64,000 bases of DNA from Massilia sp. R2A-15 (GCF_030704305.1 NZ_CP131935.1:124001-188000); one strand, 5' to 3'; counted from the stretch's first letter, positions 45,293 to 55,904 are shown. A program made the numbers and translations. The notes: generated by a model from the letters alone, not told the origin.

Positions 45293-46453
45293 ATGGCATC
45301 CATTGGAATAGTGTCACCGCAAGCGATGCATTTCGCCGACCCGCTGCGCCTGCAAAGCGGCGCGCAGCTGGCGGACTACACGCTGATGTACGAAACCTAC
45401 GGCACCCTCAACGCGGACAAGTCGAACGCGGTGCTGGTGTGCCACGCACTGAACGCCTCGCACCACGTCGCCGGCGTGTACGCGGACGACCCGAAGAAGG
45501 TCGGCTGGTGGGACAACATGGTCGGGCCGGGCAAGCCGCTCGACACCAATCGCTTCTTCGTCATCGGCGTCAACAACCTCGGTTCCTGCTTCGGCTCGAC
45601 CGGCCCGATGCACACCAATCCTGACACCGGCAAGCCGTACGGCGCCGCCTTCCCGGTGGTCACGGTGGAAGACTGGGTCGCGGCGCAGGCGCGCCTGGCC
45701 GACAAGCTGGGCATCGCGCAGTTCGCCGCCGTCATGGGCGGCTCGCTGGGCGGCATGCAGGCGCTGGCCTGGTCGATCATGTACCCCGACCGCCTGCGCA
45801 ACTGCGTCGTCATTGCATCGACGCCCAAGCTGACGGCGCAGAACATCGCCTTCAACGACGTCGCCCGCCAGGCCATCCTGTCCGATCCTGACTACCGCGG
45901 CGGCGACTTCTACGAGCACGGCGTGGTGCCGAAGAATGGCCTGCGCGTGGCGCGCATGGTCGGCCACATCACCTACCTGTCCGACGACGACATGGCGGAA
46001 AAATTCGGCCGCAAGCTGCGCAACGCCGCCGAGACCAACGAGTATAAATTCGACTTCGGGATCGACTTCGAGATCGAATCCTACCTGCGCTACCAGGGCG
46101 ACAAGTTCTCGGAATACTTCGACGCCAACACTTACCTGCTGATCACCAAGGCGCTCGACTATTTCGACCCGGCGCGCCCGTTCGACGGCGACCTGACGCG
46201 GGCGCTGGAGGGCACAAAGGCCGAGTTCTACCTCGCCTCGTTCACCACGGACTGGCGCTTTTCGCCCGAGCGTTCGCGCGAGATCGTGCGCGCGCTGGTG
46301 GACAACCGCCGCAAGGTCACCTACGCCGAGATCGACGCGCCGCACGGCCACGACGCCTTCCTGCTGGAAGACCCGCGCTACATGAACATGGTGCGCGCCT
46401 GGTACCAGAAAATCTGGGACCAGCTCAACGCCACTGAAACGGAGCGCGCATGA
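45293..46453 (+). CDS. metX: Homoserine O-acyltransferase MetX
   Basis: 386 residues, alpha/beta-hydrolase fold that acylates homoserine for methionine synthesis. Motifs: [32 protein letters not shown], the nucleophile elbow in [33 protein letters not shown], and a late [12 protein letters not shown] with the catalytic His. Betaproteobacterial MetX is often a succinyltransferase, and residue identity alone does not tell me which donor is used here. It overlaps metW by ATGA at 46450, the usual metX-metW pair. Confidence 0.95.
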   Translation: MASIGIVSPQAMHFADPLRLQSGAQLADYTLMYETYGTLNADKSNAVLVCHALNASHHVAGVYADDPKKVGWWDNMVGPGKPLDTNRFFVIGVNNLGSCFGSTGPMHTNPDTGKPYGAAFPVVTVEDWVAAQARLADKLGIAQFAAVMGGSLGGMQALAWSIMYPDRLRNCVVIASTPKLTAQNIAFNDVARQAILSDPDYRGGDFYEHGVVPKNGLRVARMVGHITYLSDDDMAEKFGRKLRNAAETNEYKFDFGIDFEIESYLRYQGDKFSEYFDANTYLLITKALDYFDPARPFDGDLTRALEGTKAEFYLASFTTDWRFSPERSREIVRALVDNRRKVTYAEIDAPHGHDAFLLEDPRYMNMVRAWYQKIWDQLNATETERA

Positions 46454-47064
46454 ATTTTGAAGAACTGAACATCGTGCGGCCCGACCTGGCCTTCATCGCG
46501 CACTGGGTGCGCCCCGGCGCGCACGTGCTGGACGTGGGCTGCGGCGACGGCGCCATGATGAGCTACCTGCAGACCGACAAGGCCTGCACCGGCTACGGCA
46601 TCGAGATCGCCGACGACAAGCTGCTCGAAAGCGCCCAGCGCGGCATCAACGTGATCCAGCAGGACATGGAGAAGGGGCTCGGCCTGTTTGGCGACAATTC
46701 CTTCGACACCGTGCTGTGCCTGCAATCGCTGCAGATGATGCAGCACGTCGAGCCGCTGCTGCGCGACATCGTGCGGGTGGGCGCCGAGGCCATCGTCTCC
46801 TTCCCCAACTTCGCCTACTGGCCGCACCGCGTCGCGCTCGCGCGCGGACGCATGCCGGTGTCCAAATCGCTGCCTTACCAGTGGTTCGACACGCCCAACG
46901 TGCGCTGCGCGACCATCTACGATTTCGAGGAACTGGCCGCCGACTGCGGGCTCGAAGTGCTCGAACGTGTCGCGCTGGCCGAAGACGGCCACGTGGTGTC
47001 GGTGATGCCGAACCTGCGCGGCAGCCTGGCCGTGTTCCGGCTGCGGAAAAAGGCGCGGCCATGA
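46450..47064 (+). CDS. metW: Methionine biosynthesis protein MetW
   Basis: 204 residues, a small SAM-dependent methyltransferase-like protein: [15 protein letters not shown] (motif I), [34 protein letters not shown] and [19 protein letters not shown]. MetW associates with MetX in methionine synthesis. No demonstrated methyltransferase role in this context is known to me. ATGA overlaps at both ends link it to metX and ampG. Confidence 0.95.
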   Translation: MNFEELNIVRPDLAFIAHWVRPGAHVLDVGCGDGAMMSYLQTDKACTGYGIEIADDKLLESAQRGINVIQQDMEKGLGLFGDNSFDTVLCLQSLQMMQHVEPLLRDIVRVGAEAIVSFPNFAYWPHRVALARGRMPVSKSLPYQWFDTPNVRCATIYDFEELAADCGLEVLERVALAEDGHVVSVMPNLRGSLAVFRLRKKARP

Positions 47065-48305
47065 CCGCCGTGCCGGCCACCGCAACCTGGCGCAGCCTGC
47101 TCAGCACCCGCATGCTGGCGGTGCTGTTCCTCGGCTTCAGCTCCGGCCTGCCGCTGTTTACGATGCTGTACCTGATGCAGGCCTGGCTGGCCAAGTCCGG
47201 CGTCGACATCAAGGCGCTCGGCCTGTTCGCGCTGGTCGGCTTCCCGTACACCTTCAAGTTCCTGTGGGCGCCGTTCATGGACCGCTTCAGCGTGGGCCGG
47301 CTGGGCCGGCGCCGCGGCTGGATGGCGCTGACCCAGCTGGCGCTGTTCGGCGTGATCGGCGGCATGGGCATGCTCGACCCGCGCACGCAGCTGCCGCTGA
47401 TCGTCGGCGCCGCGGGCCTGATGACCTTCCTGTCTGCCAGCCAGGACATCGTGATCGACGCCTACCGCCGCGAGATCCTGGCCGATAACGAGCAGGGCTT
47501 CGGCGCCGCGGTGATCGTCAACGCCTACAAGGCCGCCGGCCTGGTTCCCAGCGCGCTGGGCCTGATCCTGGCCGACAGCCTGCCTTGGTCCAGCGTGTTC
47601 TGGGTGGTGGGCGCCTTCATGCTGCCTGGCCTGGTCTGCACCTTGCTGGCGCCCGAGCCGCAGGTGTACGGCGCGCCGCCGAAGAACATGCAGGAAGCGA
47701 TCGTGCTGCCGTTCCGCGAATTCATCGCGCGCGACGGCTGGCGCCAGGCCTTGACCATCGTTGCGTTTGTCCTGCTGTACAAGATCGGCGACAGCATGGC
47801 GACCGCGCTGGCGACCAAGTTTTATCTCGACCTGGGCTTTTCCACCACGCAGATCGGCCTGGCCGCCAACGCCACCGGCCTGTGGGCCAGCCTGGCTGGC
47901 GGCGTGGTGGGCGGCGTGTGGATGGTCAAATTGGGCATCAACCGCGCGCTGTGGGTGTTCGGCGCGCTGCAGGCGCTGGCCATCCTCGGCTTCGCATGGC
48001 TGGCGCAGGTCGGGCCCAATCCGCTGCTGCTGGCCGGCGTGATCGGTTTCGAATCGTTCGCCAGCCTGGGGCTCGGCGCGGCCGCGCTGGTGGCCTTCAT
48101 CTCGCGCTCGACCGACCCGCGCTACACCGCCACGCAATACGCGCTGTTCTCCAGCCTGGCCGCGGTGCCGCGCACTTTCATGAATTCGATGACCGGCTTT
48201 ATCGTCGCGCAAACCGGATGGTTTGTGTTTTTTATCGTGTGCTTCGCGCTGGCGATTCCTGCGATGATGATGCTGCCCAAAATCGCACCATGGAACAAGC
48301 AATGA
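47061..48305 (+). CDS. ampG: AmpG-family muropeptide permease (MFS)
   Basis: 414 residues, about 12 hydrophobic segments. The N-terminal FLGFSSGLPLFTMLYLMQAW, PYTFKFLWAPFMDRF, SQDIVIDAYRREIL and the downstream ALATKFYLDLGFSTTQIGL and QYALFSSLAAVPRTF are AmpG hallmarks. Imports anhydro-muropeptides in cell-wall recycling. The start is the ATG at 47061 that overlaps the metW stop, while the longer frame upstream is a shadow of metW. Its stop overlaps the next start (ATGA). Confidence 0.93.
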   Translation: MTAVPATATWRSLLSTRMLAVLFLGFSSGLPLFTMLYLMQAWLAKSGVDIKALGLFALVGFPYTFKFLWAPFMDRFSVGRLGRRRGWMALTQLALFGVIGGMGMLDPRTQLPLIVGAAGLMTFLSASQDIVIDAYRREILADNEQGFGAAVIVNAYKAAGLVPSALGLILADSLPWSSVFWVVGAFMLPGLVCTLLAPEPQVYGAPPKNMQEAIVLPFREFIARDGWRQALTIVAFVLLYKIGDSMATALATKFYLDLGFSTTQIGLAANATGLWASLAGGVVGGVWMVKLGINRALWVFGALQALAILGFAWLAQVGPNPLLLAGVIGFESFASLGLGAAALVAFISRSTDPRYTATQYALFSSLAAVPRTFMNSMTGFIVAQTGWFVFFIVCFALAIPAMMMLPKIAPWNKQ

Positions 48306-49183
48306 AGACATTCAAACAGATCGTTTTAGCCGCCGCGCTGTGCGTCGGTTTCGGCGCCGGCGCGGCGCAGGCGCCCGTCGTGCAGGATGGAATCCAGGTC
48401 AAGCCGCTTCCGTCGTATCGCGTGCTCGCGTCTGAAGAAAAGCTCGAACGCGAGTCCCAACTGCAGTATGCGCAACTGATGTCGAAGGCGCAGGAAAAGC
48501 ATGCGCTGGCGCCGGATAATAATCCGCAGCTGATCCGCTTGCGCGCGATCGCAAAGCGCATCATCCCGTACACCGCGCGCTGGAATCCGGACGCCGTCAA
48601 ATGGCAATGGCAGGTCAACCTGCTCGGTTCGAAACAGGTCAATGCGTTCTGCATGCCTGGCGGGCGAATTGCTTTCTTCAGCGGCATCATCGATACGCTG
48701 AATCTCACCGACGACGAAATCGCCGCGATCATGGGACACGAGATCAGCCACGCATTGCGCGAGCATGGCCGCGCGCGGGAAGTCAAGAACACTGGCACGC
48801 AAATTCTCGCGCGGCTTGGCGGGGCCGCTGCGGCCGCATACTTCGGCTTCGATCCGCGTCTGACGGATTCGCTCGCGCAGAAGGCGGGACAGGTCGTCGC
48901 CCTGAAGTTTTCGCGCGACGACGAGCGCGAAGCGGACTTGATCGGCCTGGATCTGGCCTCTCGCGCAGGCTTCGATCCGCGCGCCGGCGTCGCGTTGTGG
49001 CAGAAGATGGCCGCGCTGAACAAGCGCCAGCCGCTGACGTTCCTGTCGACCCACCCGAGCGGCGCGAATCGGATAGAGCTGATCAACGAGCACATGAACG
49101 CGCTGCTCCCGGTGTACGCACGCGCCAGGAGCACCAACGTGGCGCAGCTGCCGCCGTACCGCACCACCGCACTTCCGAACTAG
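48302..49183 (+). CDS. Exported M48-family zinc metalloprotease
   Basis: 293 residues. Signal peptide to about residue 23 (MKTFKQIVLAAALCVGFGAG). The protease domain shows MGHEISHAL with the HExxH zinc motif and a downstream third ligand in DEREADLIGLDLASRAGFDP, ending with THPSGANRIELI. Resembles LoiP/YcaL-type periplasmic proteases that cleave misfolded outer-membrane proteins. The ATG overlaps the ampG stop. Followed by the pseudouridine synthase after 3 bp, so all five genes metX to rluA-like are one unit. Confidence 0.9.
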   Translation: MKTFKQIVLAAALCVGFGAGAAQAPVVQDGIQVKPLPSYRVLASEEKLERESQLQYAQLMSKAQEKHALAPDNNPQLIRLRAIAKRIIPYTARWNPDAVKWQWQVNLLGSKQVNAFCMPGGRIAFFSGIIDTLNLTDDEIAAIMGHEISHALREHGRAREVKNTGTQILARLGGAAAAAYFGFDPRLTDSLAQKAGQVVALKFSRDDEREADLIGLDLASRAGFDPRAGVALWQKMAALNKRQPLTFLSTHPSGANRIELINEHMNALLPVYARARSTNVAQLPPYRTTALPN

Positions 49184-49186
49184 GCG

Positions 49187-50104
49187 ATGGGACGGCAAGC
49201 TGAAAAAAACGCCTTCGTACCGCTGCCGATCGTGCGCGGCGTGGCGCCCAGCTATCTGTGGCTGCCGCACGGCCGCTGGGACGGCATGCTGGCCTTCCTG
49301 ATCGACCAGTTTCCCGCGGTGGATGAAGCGTCGTGGCGCGACCGCATGGCGCGCGGCCAGGTGGTTGACGGCGCCGGCACGCCGCTAAAGCCCGACAGCG
49401 CGGTGCGGCCCGGCGCGCGCATCTGGTACTACCGTGAGCTCGATGCCGAGACGCCGATCCCGTTCGAGGAAAGAGTGCTGTTTCAGGACGAGCACCTGGT
49501 GGTGGTGGACAAGCCGCACTTCGTGCCGATGACGCCGTCCGGCCGCTTCCTGCGCGAGACCTTGCTGGTGCGGCTGAAGGACAAGCTGGCGCTGCCCGAC
49601 CTGACGCCGATCCACCGCCTCGACCGCGAAACGGCCGGCGTGGTCGTGTTCTCGGCGAACCAGCGCTCGCGCGGCGCCTATCAGTCGCTGTTCCAGAAAC
49701 GCAGCGTGAAGAAGGTGTACGAAGCGCTGGCCGCGCCGCTGGCGCTGGATTACCCGTATCTGCATCGGAGCCGCATGGTCGATGCCGACCAGTTCTTTCT
49801 GATGAAGGAAGAGCAGGGAGAGCCGAATTCGGAAACCATCGTCGAGATGATCGAGATGCGCGGCGAGCTGGCGCTGTACCGCCTGCATCCGCACACGGGC
49901 CGCAAGCACCAGCTGCGCGTGCACATGGCATCGCTGGGGGCGCCGATCGTCAACGACGCCTTCTACCCGGTTGCGCTGCCGTGCAAGGGCGACGACTTCA
50001 CGCGGCCGCTGCAGCTGCTGGCGCGTTCGATTGCCTTCCCCGATCCGCTGACTGGCGCGCAGCGCAGCTTCAGCAGCGAACGCATTCTGATCCAAACGCG
50101 CTGA
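49187..50104 (+). CDS. RluA-family pseudouridine synthase
   Basis: 305 residues. An S4-like N-terminal region (MLAFLIDQFPAVDEASWRDR) precedes the catalytic domain with DEHLVVVDKPHFVPMTPSG and the active aspartate in PIHRLDRETAGVVVFS. The late HPHTGRKHQLRVHMASLG is the RluA signature. Converts a specific uridine in RNA to pseudouridine. The target position cannot be told from sequence alone. Starts 3 bp after the protease stop. Confidence 0.93.
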   Translation: MGRQAEKNAFVPLPIVRGVAPSYLWLPHGRWDGMLAFLIDQFPAVDEASWRDRMARGQVVDGAGTPLKPDSAVRPGARIWYYRELDAETPIPFEERVLFQDEHLVVVDKPHFVPMTPSGRFLRETLLVRLKDKLALPDLTPIHRLDRETAGVVVFSANQRSRGAYQSLFQKRSVKKVYEALAAPLALDYPYLHRSRMVDADQFFLMKEEQGEPNSETIVEMIEMRGELALYRLHPHTGRKHQLRVHMASLGAPIVNDAFYPVALPCKGDDFTRPLQLLARSIAFPDPLTGAQRSFSSERILIQTR

Positions 50105-50114
50105 CGCCAGGCGT

Positions 50115-50140
50115 AAAAAAACCGCGTCAGGAGACGCGGC
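50115..50140 (-). terminator. Terminator between the pseudouridine synthase and PEP-CTERM gene
   Basis: CCGCGTC-AGGA-GACGCGG. On the minus strand the stem is followed by seven T, so it terminates the PEP-CTERM gene. On the plus strand it has no T-tract. Confidence 0.8.
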
Positions 50141-50160
50141 TTCCGGGCCAGCGCTTGCGA

Positions 50161-50982
50161 TCAGCCCTTGATGCGGCGCTGACGACGCGCCAGTCCAAAT
50201 CCGGCCATTGCGACGCCGAACAGCGCCATCGATGCCGGCTCCGGGACGGCGTTCGCTTCGATCTGCACATTGATGTCGCTCGACTTGTCCCAACCGTTGC
50301 CATTGGAATTGACCGTGCTGACGAAGTCGAGGTTTGCGCCGTTTTGGACGAATTCCTTGAACAAGTTATCCGCGCCATCCGCGGGCGCGACGCCGGCAGC
50401 CGCATTCGATGCGTGCATGAAGAACGGACGGAAAGTCGTTTCCGCCGTATTGTCGAGACCAGCGACCGAGAAGTTCTGAAGTTCGCCGCCAGTGACCGTC
50501 CAGTTCAGGTTGTTGAAGTCGATCTCGAAGATGTTCAGCAGGTTCCCGAACGATTCGTAATTCTCGCCGCCCGCGTATTGGACCTTCTTGATGGTGATGT
50601 TGGCGTTGTCCGTGGTGTTGCCGGTGGTGTTGCCCGACATCAGGTTTGTGAGCGAATTACCGGCGCCGCCGCCGTACAGCGAAATCGAGCTGTAACGGTC
50701 GGCGATCAGCGAGGCCGAATTGTTAGATGTAAGCCCGATCACGGCCCAGACGCGTACCGTACTAATATTCCACGTACCTGCGGCAAGCGTGAAATCATCA
50801 CCGGTGTACTTCGGCGGAGTGGCCTGGTTCGAGCCCCACGCGACGTTGCTGCGGCTGGCGCCAAAACTGTCGTTCAGGTTAGCGGTCGGCAAGCCGCGAT
50901 CGAAAACAACAGGCGCTGCGTGCGGGGCCGCGCTGGCGAGGATTAATGCGGCAACGGGGGCTTTCAGGATCATTTTGAACAT
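50161..50982 (-). CDS. PEP-CTERM sorting domain protein
   Basis: 273 residues. N-terminal signal (MFKMILKAPVAALILASAAP). The long mature part is low in recognisable motifs and rich in Asn, Ser and Thr (MSGNTTGNTTDNANITIKK), typical of exopolysaccharide-associated surface proteins. The C-terminus VPEPASMALFGVAMAGFGLA then RRQRR is a classic PEP-CTERM tag for EpsH/exosortase processing. No exosortase is in this window. The ATG at 50982 is chosen because AAGGAG lies 5 bp before it. A GTG two codons earlier overlaps that Shine-Dalgarno. Confidence 0.9.
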   Translation of the reverse strand: MFKMILKAPVAALILASAAPHAAPVVFDRGLPTANLNDSFGASRSNVAWGSNQATPPKYTGDDFTLAAGTWNISTVRVWAVIGLTSNNSASLIADRYSSISLYGGGAGNSLTNLMSGNTTGNTTDNANITIKKVQYAGGENYESFGNLLNIFEIDFNNLNWTVTGGELQNFSVAGLDNTAETTFRPFFMHASNAAAGVAPADGADNLFKEFVQNGANLDFVSTVNSNGNGWDKSSDINVQIEANAVPEPASMALFGVAMAGFGLARRQRRIKG

Positions 50983-51126
50983 TTTCACTCCTTATGTTAA
51001 GTATTGCACATAAAGCATAAAACGTGCCTGAAATCACCGTTCCAAAATCTATAATTGAAACAATGAGTTAAGTGAGACGCCTTAAGTCATGGTCATCATG
51101 CTGTAAGAAAACTCGACAGGCTAGCC

Positions 51127-51900
51127 TCAATCTTCGTGATACTCAATGATCAAAGGCGCATGATCGGAGAAGCGCTCGTCCTTGTAGATCGCGACCGCCT
51201 TGGCCTTGCCCGCAATGCCTGGTGTGGCGACGTGATAGTCGATGCGCCACCCAACGTTCTTGGCCCAGGCCTGGCCGCGGTTGCTCCACCAGGTGTACTG
51301 CTCCTCGCGCTTGTCCAGGCCGCGGTGCACATCGACGAAACCCACCTCATCGAAGATGCGCGTCAGCCAAGCGCGTTCTTCGGGCAGGAAGCCCGAGTTC
51401 TTCTTGTTGCCCTTCCAGTTCTTCAGGTCGATCTCGTTGTGCGCGATGTTCCAGTCGCCGCAGATGACCACTTCGCGGCCCTCGGCCTTCAGTTCCAGCA
51501 GGTGCGGCAGGAACACTTCCATGAAACGGAACTTGGCTTCCTGGCGCTCCGGCGACGACGAGCCGGACGGGCAGTACACCGAAATGATGGTCAGGTTGCC
51601 GAAATCGCAGCGGGTGTAGCGGCCCTCGGCGTCGAATTCGGCGCAGCCGAAGCCGGTGCGCATCGCGTCCGGCTTGGTGCGGCTGTACACGCCGGTGCCG
51701 GAATAGCCCTTCTTCTCGGCATAGTGGAAATGGCCATGATAGCCGCCGGGCGCCAGAAATTCCTCGGTCATGTCGCCGTGCTGCGCCTTCAGCTCCTGCA
51801 CGCAGATGAAGTCGGCGTCCTGCGCCGCCATCCAGTTGAAAAAACCTTTTTTGTGGGCGGAGCGGATTCCGTTGAGGTTCGCGGAGATAATTTTAGGCAT
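51127..51900 (-). CDS. xth: Exodeoxyribonuclease III
   Basis: 257 residues, Mg2+-dependent AP endonuclease/3'-exonuclease for base-excision repair. MPKIISANLNGIRSAHKKGF, ICVQELKAQ with the metal glutamate, FGNLTIISVYCPSGSSSPER, VICGDWNIAHNEIDL, QYTWWSNRG and the terminal SDHAPLIIEY give all catalytic motifs. The ATG at 51900 is preferred over an upstream TTG. Divergent from pyrE with an 88-bp gap. Confidence 0.95.
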   Translation of the reverse strand: MPKIISANLNGIRSAHKKGFFNWMAAQDADFICVQELKAQHGDMTEEFLAPGGYHGHFHYAEKKGYSGTGVYSRTKPDAMRTGFGCAEFDAEGRYTRCDFGNLTIISVYCPSGSSSPERQEAKFRFMEVFLPHLLELKAEGREVVICGDWNIAHNEIDLKNWKGNKKNSGFLPEERAWLTRIFDEVGFVDVHRGLDKREEQYTWWSNRGQAWAKNVGWRIDYHVATPGIAGKAKAVAIYKDERFSDHAPLIIEYHED

Positions 51901-51988
51901 GGTTCCAGTGGGCAAAAGAAGGAGGGCGCGTGCGCTTGCGGTGGCGCGGGATTAAAATACAGCCACTTTTTTATCGACAGGGGTCATC

Positions 51989-52651
51989 GTGGACAATTTG
52001 CGGCAACAGTTTATCGCGTTTTCAGTCTCGGCGGGGGTGTTGCGCTTCGGGGAATTCACGACCAAGGCGGGGCGCCTGTCGCCGTACTTCTTCAATGCGG
52101 GCCTGTTCCACGAAGGCGCCACGCTGGCGCAGCTGGCGCAGTTCTACGCGCAGACGCTGCTCGACTCCGGCGTCGAATTCGACATGCTGTTCGGGCCCGC
52201 GTACAAGGGCATCACGCTGGCGTCGGCGACCGCGGTGGCGCTGGCGGGCAAGGGGCGCAACACCTCGTTCGCCTTCAACCGCAAGGAAGCGAAGGACCAC
52301 GGCGAGGGCGGCACCATCGTCGGCGCCAAGCTGCAGGGCAAGGTCGTCATCATCGACGACGTGATTTCGGCCGGCACCTCGGTGCGCGAATCGGTCGACA
52401 TGATCCGCGCCGCCGGCGCCGAGCCTTGCGCTGTGCTGATCGCGCTGGACCGGATGGAGCGCTCGGGCGCCGACGGCGCGCTGTCGGCCAGTTCGGCGGT
52501 GCAGGAAGTGAGCCGCGAGTTTGGCATCCCGGTCATCTCGATCGGCAACCTCGACGACTTGTTCAGCTATCTGTCGCGTGAAGGCGCCGACCCGGAGCTG
52601 GCGCGCTATCGCGATGCGGTGTCGGCGTATCGGGCGCGTTACGGGGTGTAA
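51989..52651 (+). CDS. pyrE: Orotate phosphoribosyltransferase
   Basis: 220 residues. Starts with GTG ([20 protein letters not shown]), with GGGG 5 bp upstream. [50 protein letters not shown] and the PRPP loop [17 protein letters not shown] are the family motifs. Makes OMP in pyrimidine synthesis. A tailing hairpin and a pair of inverted repeats follow. Confidence 0.96.
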   Translation: MDNLRQQFIAFSVSAGVLRFGEFTTKAGRLSPYFFNAGLFHEGATLAQLAQFYAQTLLDSGVEFDMLFGPAYKGITLASATAVALAGKGRNTSFAFNRKEAKDHGEGGTIVGAKLQGKVVIIDDVISAGTSVRESVDMIRAAGAEPCAVLIALDRMERSGADGALSASSAVQEVSREFGIPVISIGNLDDLFSYLSREGADPELARYRDAVSAYRARYGV

Positions 52652-52653
52652 AA

Positions 52654-52675
52654 ATTATGCAATTTTTTGCATAAT
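52654..52675. repeat. Hairpin immediately after pyrE
   Basis: ATTATGCAA-TTTT-TTGCATAAT, starting 3 bp past the stop. Not followed by a T-tract, so not a normal terminator. Confidence 0.6.
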
Positions 52676-52679
52676 CAGC

Positions 52680-52760
52680 ATGGATTCCCGCCTGCGCGGG
52701 AATGACAGCTTTAGGGCCAACATACTTTGATACGTCATTCCCGCGCAGGCGGGAATCCAT
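52680..52760. repeat. Pair of inverted dRS3-like repeats
   Basis: ATGGATTCCCGCC-TGCGCGGGAATGAC (52680-52706) and its exact reverse complement (52734-52760) with 27 bp between. Each unit is itself a palindrome with ATTCCC...GGGAAT ends, like Neisseria dRS3 elements and related repeats in other betaproteobacteria. Confidence 0.85.
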
Positions 52761-52820
52761 ACCGAGCATGATCAATCGGTATATCGAAACACGCCTGCGG
52801 TCCGAACTAAAGCACCTCGC

Positions 52821-52860
52821 GCGGGGTCAAAATGACATGGTCATTTTGGATCTGACCCGC
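52821..52860. repeat. Imperfect palindrome containing GGGTC arms
   Basis: Outer arms GCGGGGTC / GACCCGC and inner AAAATGAC-ATG-GTCATTTT. It may belong to a third dispersed-repeat class. Confidence 0.6.
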
Positions 52861-52868
52861 TAAACAAA

Positions 52869-52894
52869 ACGGCGACCCTCGGGTCGCCGTTTTT
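52869..52894. terminator. Bidirectional terminator between pyrE and gatB
   Basis: ACGGCGACCC-TC-GGGTCGCCGT flanked by A- and T-rich ends. It can serve pyrE on the plus strand and gatB on the minus strand. Confidence 0.85.
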
Positions 52895-52909
52895 GTAAGC
52901 GCCGCTGAT

Positions 52910-54370
52910 TTAGCCGGCCAGCTTCTTCTTTAGCAGCTCCGTCAACTGCGCCGGATTGGCCTTGCCCTTCGACGCCTTCATCGCCTGGCCGATCAGCGCG
53001 TTGATCGCCGCTTCCTTGCCCGCGCGGTACTGCTCGACCGACTTGGCGTTCGCCGCCAGCACTTCATCGACGATCGCTTCCAACGCGCCGCTGTCCGAAA
53101 TCTGGCGCAGGCCCTTCTGGTCGATGATCGCGTCGGCGATCTTCTCGTCGCTCGATTTCGCTTCCCACATCGCCGCGAACACTTCCTTGGCGATCTTGTT
53201 GGAGATCGTGCCGTCGGCGATGCGCACCAGCAGCAGCGCCAGCTGCGACGCTTCCACCGGCGAGTCGGCGATGGCGACGTTCTCGCGGTTCAGGGTAGAG
53301 GCGACGTCGCCCATCAGCCAGTTGGCAGCCGCCTTGGCGTTCTGCTTGCCGGCGGTCGCCACGACAGCCTCGAAATACGCAGCCATCTCGTGCGACGAGG
53401 TCAGGATCAGCGAGTCGTATTCCGGCAGGCCGTAGTCGCTGACGAAACGCGTGCGCATCGCCGCCGGCAGTTCCGGCATGTCGGCCTTGATGCGCGCGAT
53501 CCACTCTTCGGAAATCTCCAGTGGCGGCAGGTCGGGATCGGGGAAGTAGCGGTAGTCCTGCGCGTCTTCCTTGGTGCGCATCGAGCGCGTTTCCTTCTTG
53601 TCCGGATCCCACAGGCGGGTGGCCTGCACGACCTTGCCGCCGTCTTCGATCAGTTCGATCTGGCGCCGCACTTCGTAGTTCACGGCTTCTTCGATGAAGC
53701 GGAACGAGTTCAGGTTCTTGATCTCGCAGCGGGTGCCGAATTCCTTCTGGCCGACCGGGCGCACCGAGACGTTGACGTCGCAGCGGAACGAGCCTTCCTG
53801 CATGTTGCCGTCGCAAACGCCCAGCCACACCACCAGCGAATGCAGCGCCTTGGCGTAGGCCACCGCTTCCTGGGCGCTGCGCATCTCCGGCTCGGACACG
53901 ATCTCGAGCAGCGGCGTGCCGGCGCGATTGAGGTCGATGCCGGTCATGCCGTGATAGTCCTCGTGCAGCGACTTGCCGGCGTCTTCCTCGAGGTGGGCGC
54001 GGGTCAGGTTGATTGTGCGCGTCTCGAACTTGCCGTCTTTTTCGAAGCCGAAGCTGACCTGGCCGCCGATGACGACCGGATCTTCGAACTGGCTGATCTG
54101 GTAGCCCTTCGGCAGGTCGGGGTAGAAGTAGTTCTTGCGCGCGAAGATGGACTGCGGCGCGATCTTCGCGTTGACGGCCAGGCCGAAGCGGATCGCGCGT
54201 TCGACGGCGCCCTTGTTCATCACCGGCAGCACGCCCGGCAGCGCCAGGTCGACCGGGCTGGCCTGGGTGTTCGGCTCGGCGCCGAACTGGATCGAGCTGC
54301 CGCTGAAAATTTTCGAATTGGTCGTGAGCTGCACGTGGTTCTCAAGACCGATGACGACTTCCCATTGCAT
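52910..54370 (-). CDS. gatB: Asp-tRNA(Asn)/Glu-tRNA(Gln) amidotransferase subunit B
   Basis: 486 residues; amidates misacylated Glu-tRNA(Gln) or Asp-tRNA(Asn) with the GatA-GatC pair. [58 protein letters not shown] and [11 protein letters not shown] are conserved. The C-terminal YqeY-like tail ends at [18 protein letters not shown]. Third in the gatC-gatA-gatB operon, 27 bp after gatA. Confidence 0.96.
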   Translation of the reverse strand: MQWEVVIGLENHVQLTTNSKIFSGSSIQFGAEPNTQASPVDLALPGVLPVMNKGAVERAIRFGLAVNAKIAPQSIFARKNYFYPDLPKGYQISQFEDPVVIGGQVSFGFEKDGKFETRTINLTRAHLEEDAGKSLHEDYHGMTGIDLNRAGTPLLEIVSEPEMRSAQEAVAYAKALHSLVVWLGVCDGNMQEGSFRCDVNVSVRPVGQKEFGTRCEIKNLNSFRFIEEAVNYEVRRQIELIEDGGKVVQATRLWDPDKKETRSMRTKEDAQDYRYFPDPDLPPLEISEEWIARIKADMPELPAAMRTRFVSDYGLPEYDSLILTSSHEMAAYFEAVVATAGKQNAKAAANWLMGDVASTLNRENVAIADSPVEASQLALLLVRIADGTISNKIAKEVFAAMWEAKSSDEKIADAIIDQKGLRQISDSGALEAIVDEVLAANAKSVEQYRAGKEAAINALIGQAMKASKGKANPAQLTELLKKKLAG

Positions 54371-54397
54371 AGTGTTCTCTCTTCTTCTCTAGCGGGT

Positions 54398-55873
54398 TCA
54401 GACGCCGGCAGGCGCGCGCGTGTGCCAGTCGGTGACCTGCTGGTACTGGTGGGCGATGCCCAGCAGCTTCGCTTCCGCAAAATAGTTACCGATGATCTGC
54501 AGGCCGACCGGGCGCTTGCCGTTCTTTTCGCCCTGGCCGAAGCCGCAGGGGATCGACATGCCGGGCAGGCCGGCCAGGCTGGTCGACAGCGTGAAGATGT
54601 CGGCCAGGTAGGCGGCGACCGGGTCGTCGGTCTTCTCGCCCAGGTCCCACGCCACGGTCGGCGCGACCGGGCCCATGATGACGTCGCAGGTCTTGCCCAG
54701 CGCGGCCTGGAAGTCGTCGGCGATCAGGCGGCGGATCTTTTGCGCCTTGAGGTAGTAGGCGTCGTAGTAGCCGTGGCACAGCACGTAGGTGCCGACCATG
54801 ATGCGGCGCTGGACTTCGCGGCCGAAACCTTCGGCGCGGGTCTTCTTGTACATGTCGGCCAGGTCCTTGTACTCGCTGGCGCGGTGGCCGTAGCGCACCC
54901 CGTCGAAGCGCGACAGGTTGGACGAGGCTTCGGCCGGCGCGATGATGTAGTAAACAGGGATCGACTGCGACGTCTTCGGCAGCGAGATGTCGACCAGCGT
55001 GGCGCCCAGCTTGACGAACTGCTCGAGCGCGGCGCGCACGGCGGCTTCGACGTCGGCGGCCAGGCCTTCGCCGAAATACTCCTTCGGCACGCCGATGCGC
55101 AGGCCGGCCAGCGGCGTGTTCAGCTCGCGCGCGAAGTCCTCGCGCATGTTGCCCTGGGCGGCGGTCAGGCAGGTCGAGTCGCGCTCGTCGAAGCCGACCA
55201 TTTCATTGAGCAGCATGGCGCAGTCTTCGGCCGTCTGCGCCATCGGGCCGCCCTGGTCGAGCGAGGAGGCGAAGGCGATCATGCCGAAGCGCGATACGCG
55301 CCCGTAGGTCGGCTTGATGCCGGTGACGCCGCAGAACGAGGCCGGCTGGCGGATCGAGCCGCCGGTGTCGGTGGCGGTGACGGCCGGCGCGATGCGCGCC
55401 GCGATCGCCGCGGCCGAGCCGCCCGACGAGCCGCCCGGCACGGCCAGCTTGTCCCACGGGTTCTTGACGGCGCCGAAGAACGAGTTCTGGTTCGACGAAC
55501 CCATCGCGAATTCGTCGCAATTGAGCTTGCCGAGGGTGACCATGCCGGCCGCGTTGAAGCGCTCGACGACGGTGGCGTTGAACGGGCTGACGTAATTGGC
55601 CAGCATCTTCGAGCCGGCGGTCGAACGCCAGCCTTCGGTGACGAAAATGTCCTTGTGGGCGATCGGCACGCCGGTCAGCGGGCCGGCGCTGCCGGCGGCC
55701 AGGCGCGCGTCGGCGGAGGCTGCCTGCGCGAGGGTCATGGCCGGGTCGATGTGCAGGAAGGCGTTCAGGTCGCTGGACTGGGCGCGCTGCAGGTAGTGCT
55801 GCGCCAGTTCGGTGGCGGAGACCTGCTTCGCGTGCAGCATCTCGGACAGCTGTTTGATGGTTTTAGTATGCAT
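54398..55873 (-). CDS. gatA: Asp-tRNA(Asn)/Glu-tRNA(Gln) amidotransferase subunit A
   Basis: 491 residues, amidase-signature family. The Lys of [13 protein letters not shown], the catalytic nucleophile in [20 protein letters not shown] and the [13 protein letters not shown] loop form the Ser-cisSer-Lys triad. It releases ammonia from glutamine for GatB. 31 bp separate it from gatC. Confidence 0.96.
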   Translation of the reverse strand: MHTKTIKQLSEMLHAKQVSATELAQHYLQRAQSSDLNAFLHIDPAMTLAQAASADARLAAGSAGPLTGVPIAHKDIFVTEGWRSTAGSKMLANYVSPFNATVVERFNAAGMVTLGKLNCDEFAMGSSNQNSFFGAVKNPWDKLAVPGGSSGGSAAAIAARIAPAVTATDTGGSIRQPASFCGVTGIKPTYGRVSRFGMIAFASSLDQGGPMAQTAEDCAMLLNEMVGFDERDSTCLTAAQGNMREDFARELNTPLAGLRIGVPKEYFGEGLAADVEAAVRAALEQFVKLGATLVDISLPKTSQSIPVYYIIAPAEASSNLSRFDGVRYGHRASEYKDLADMYKKTRAEGFGREVQRRIMVGTYVLCHGYYDAYYLKAQKIRRLIADDFQAALGKTCDVIMGPVAPTVAWDLGEKTDDPVAAYLADIFTLSTSLAGLPGMSIPCGFGQGEKNGKRPVGLQIIGNYFAEAKLLGIAHQYQQVTDWHTRAPAGV

Positions 55874-55904
55874 GGCTTCGAGTTCGGATTCGTCGGGGAG
55901 TGGC

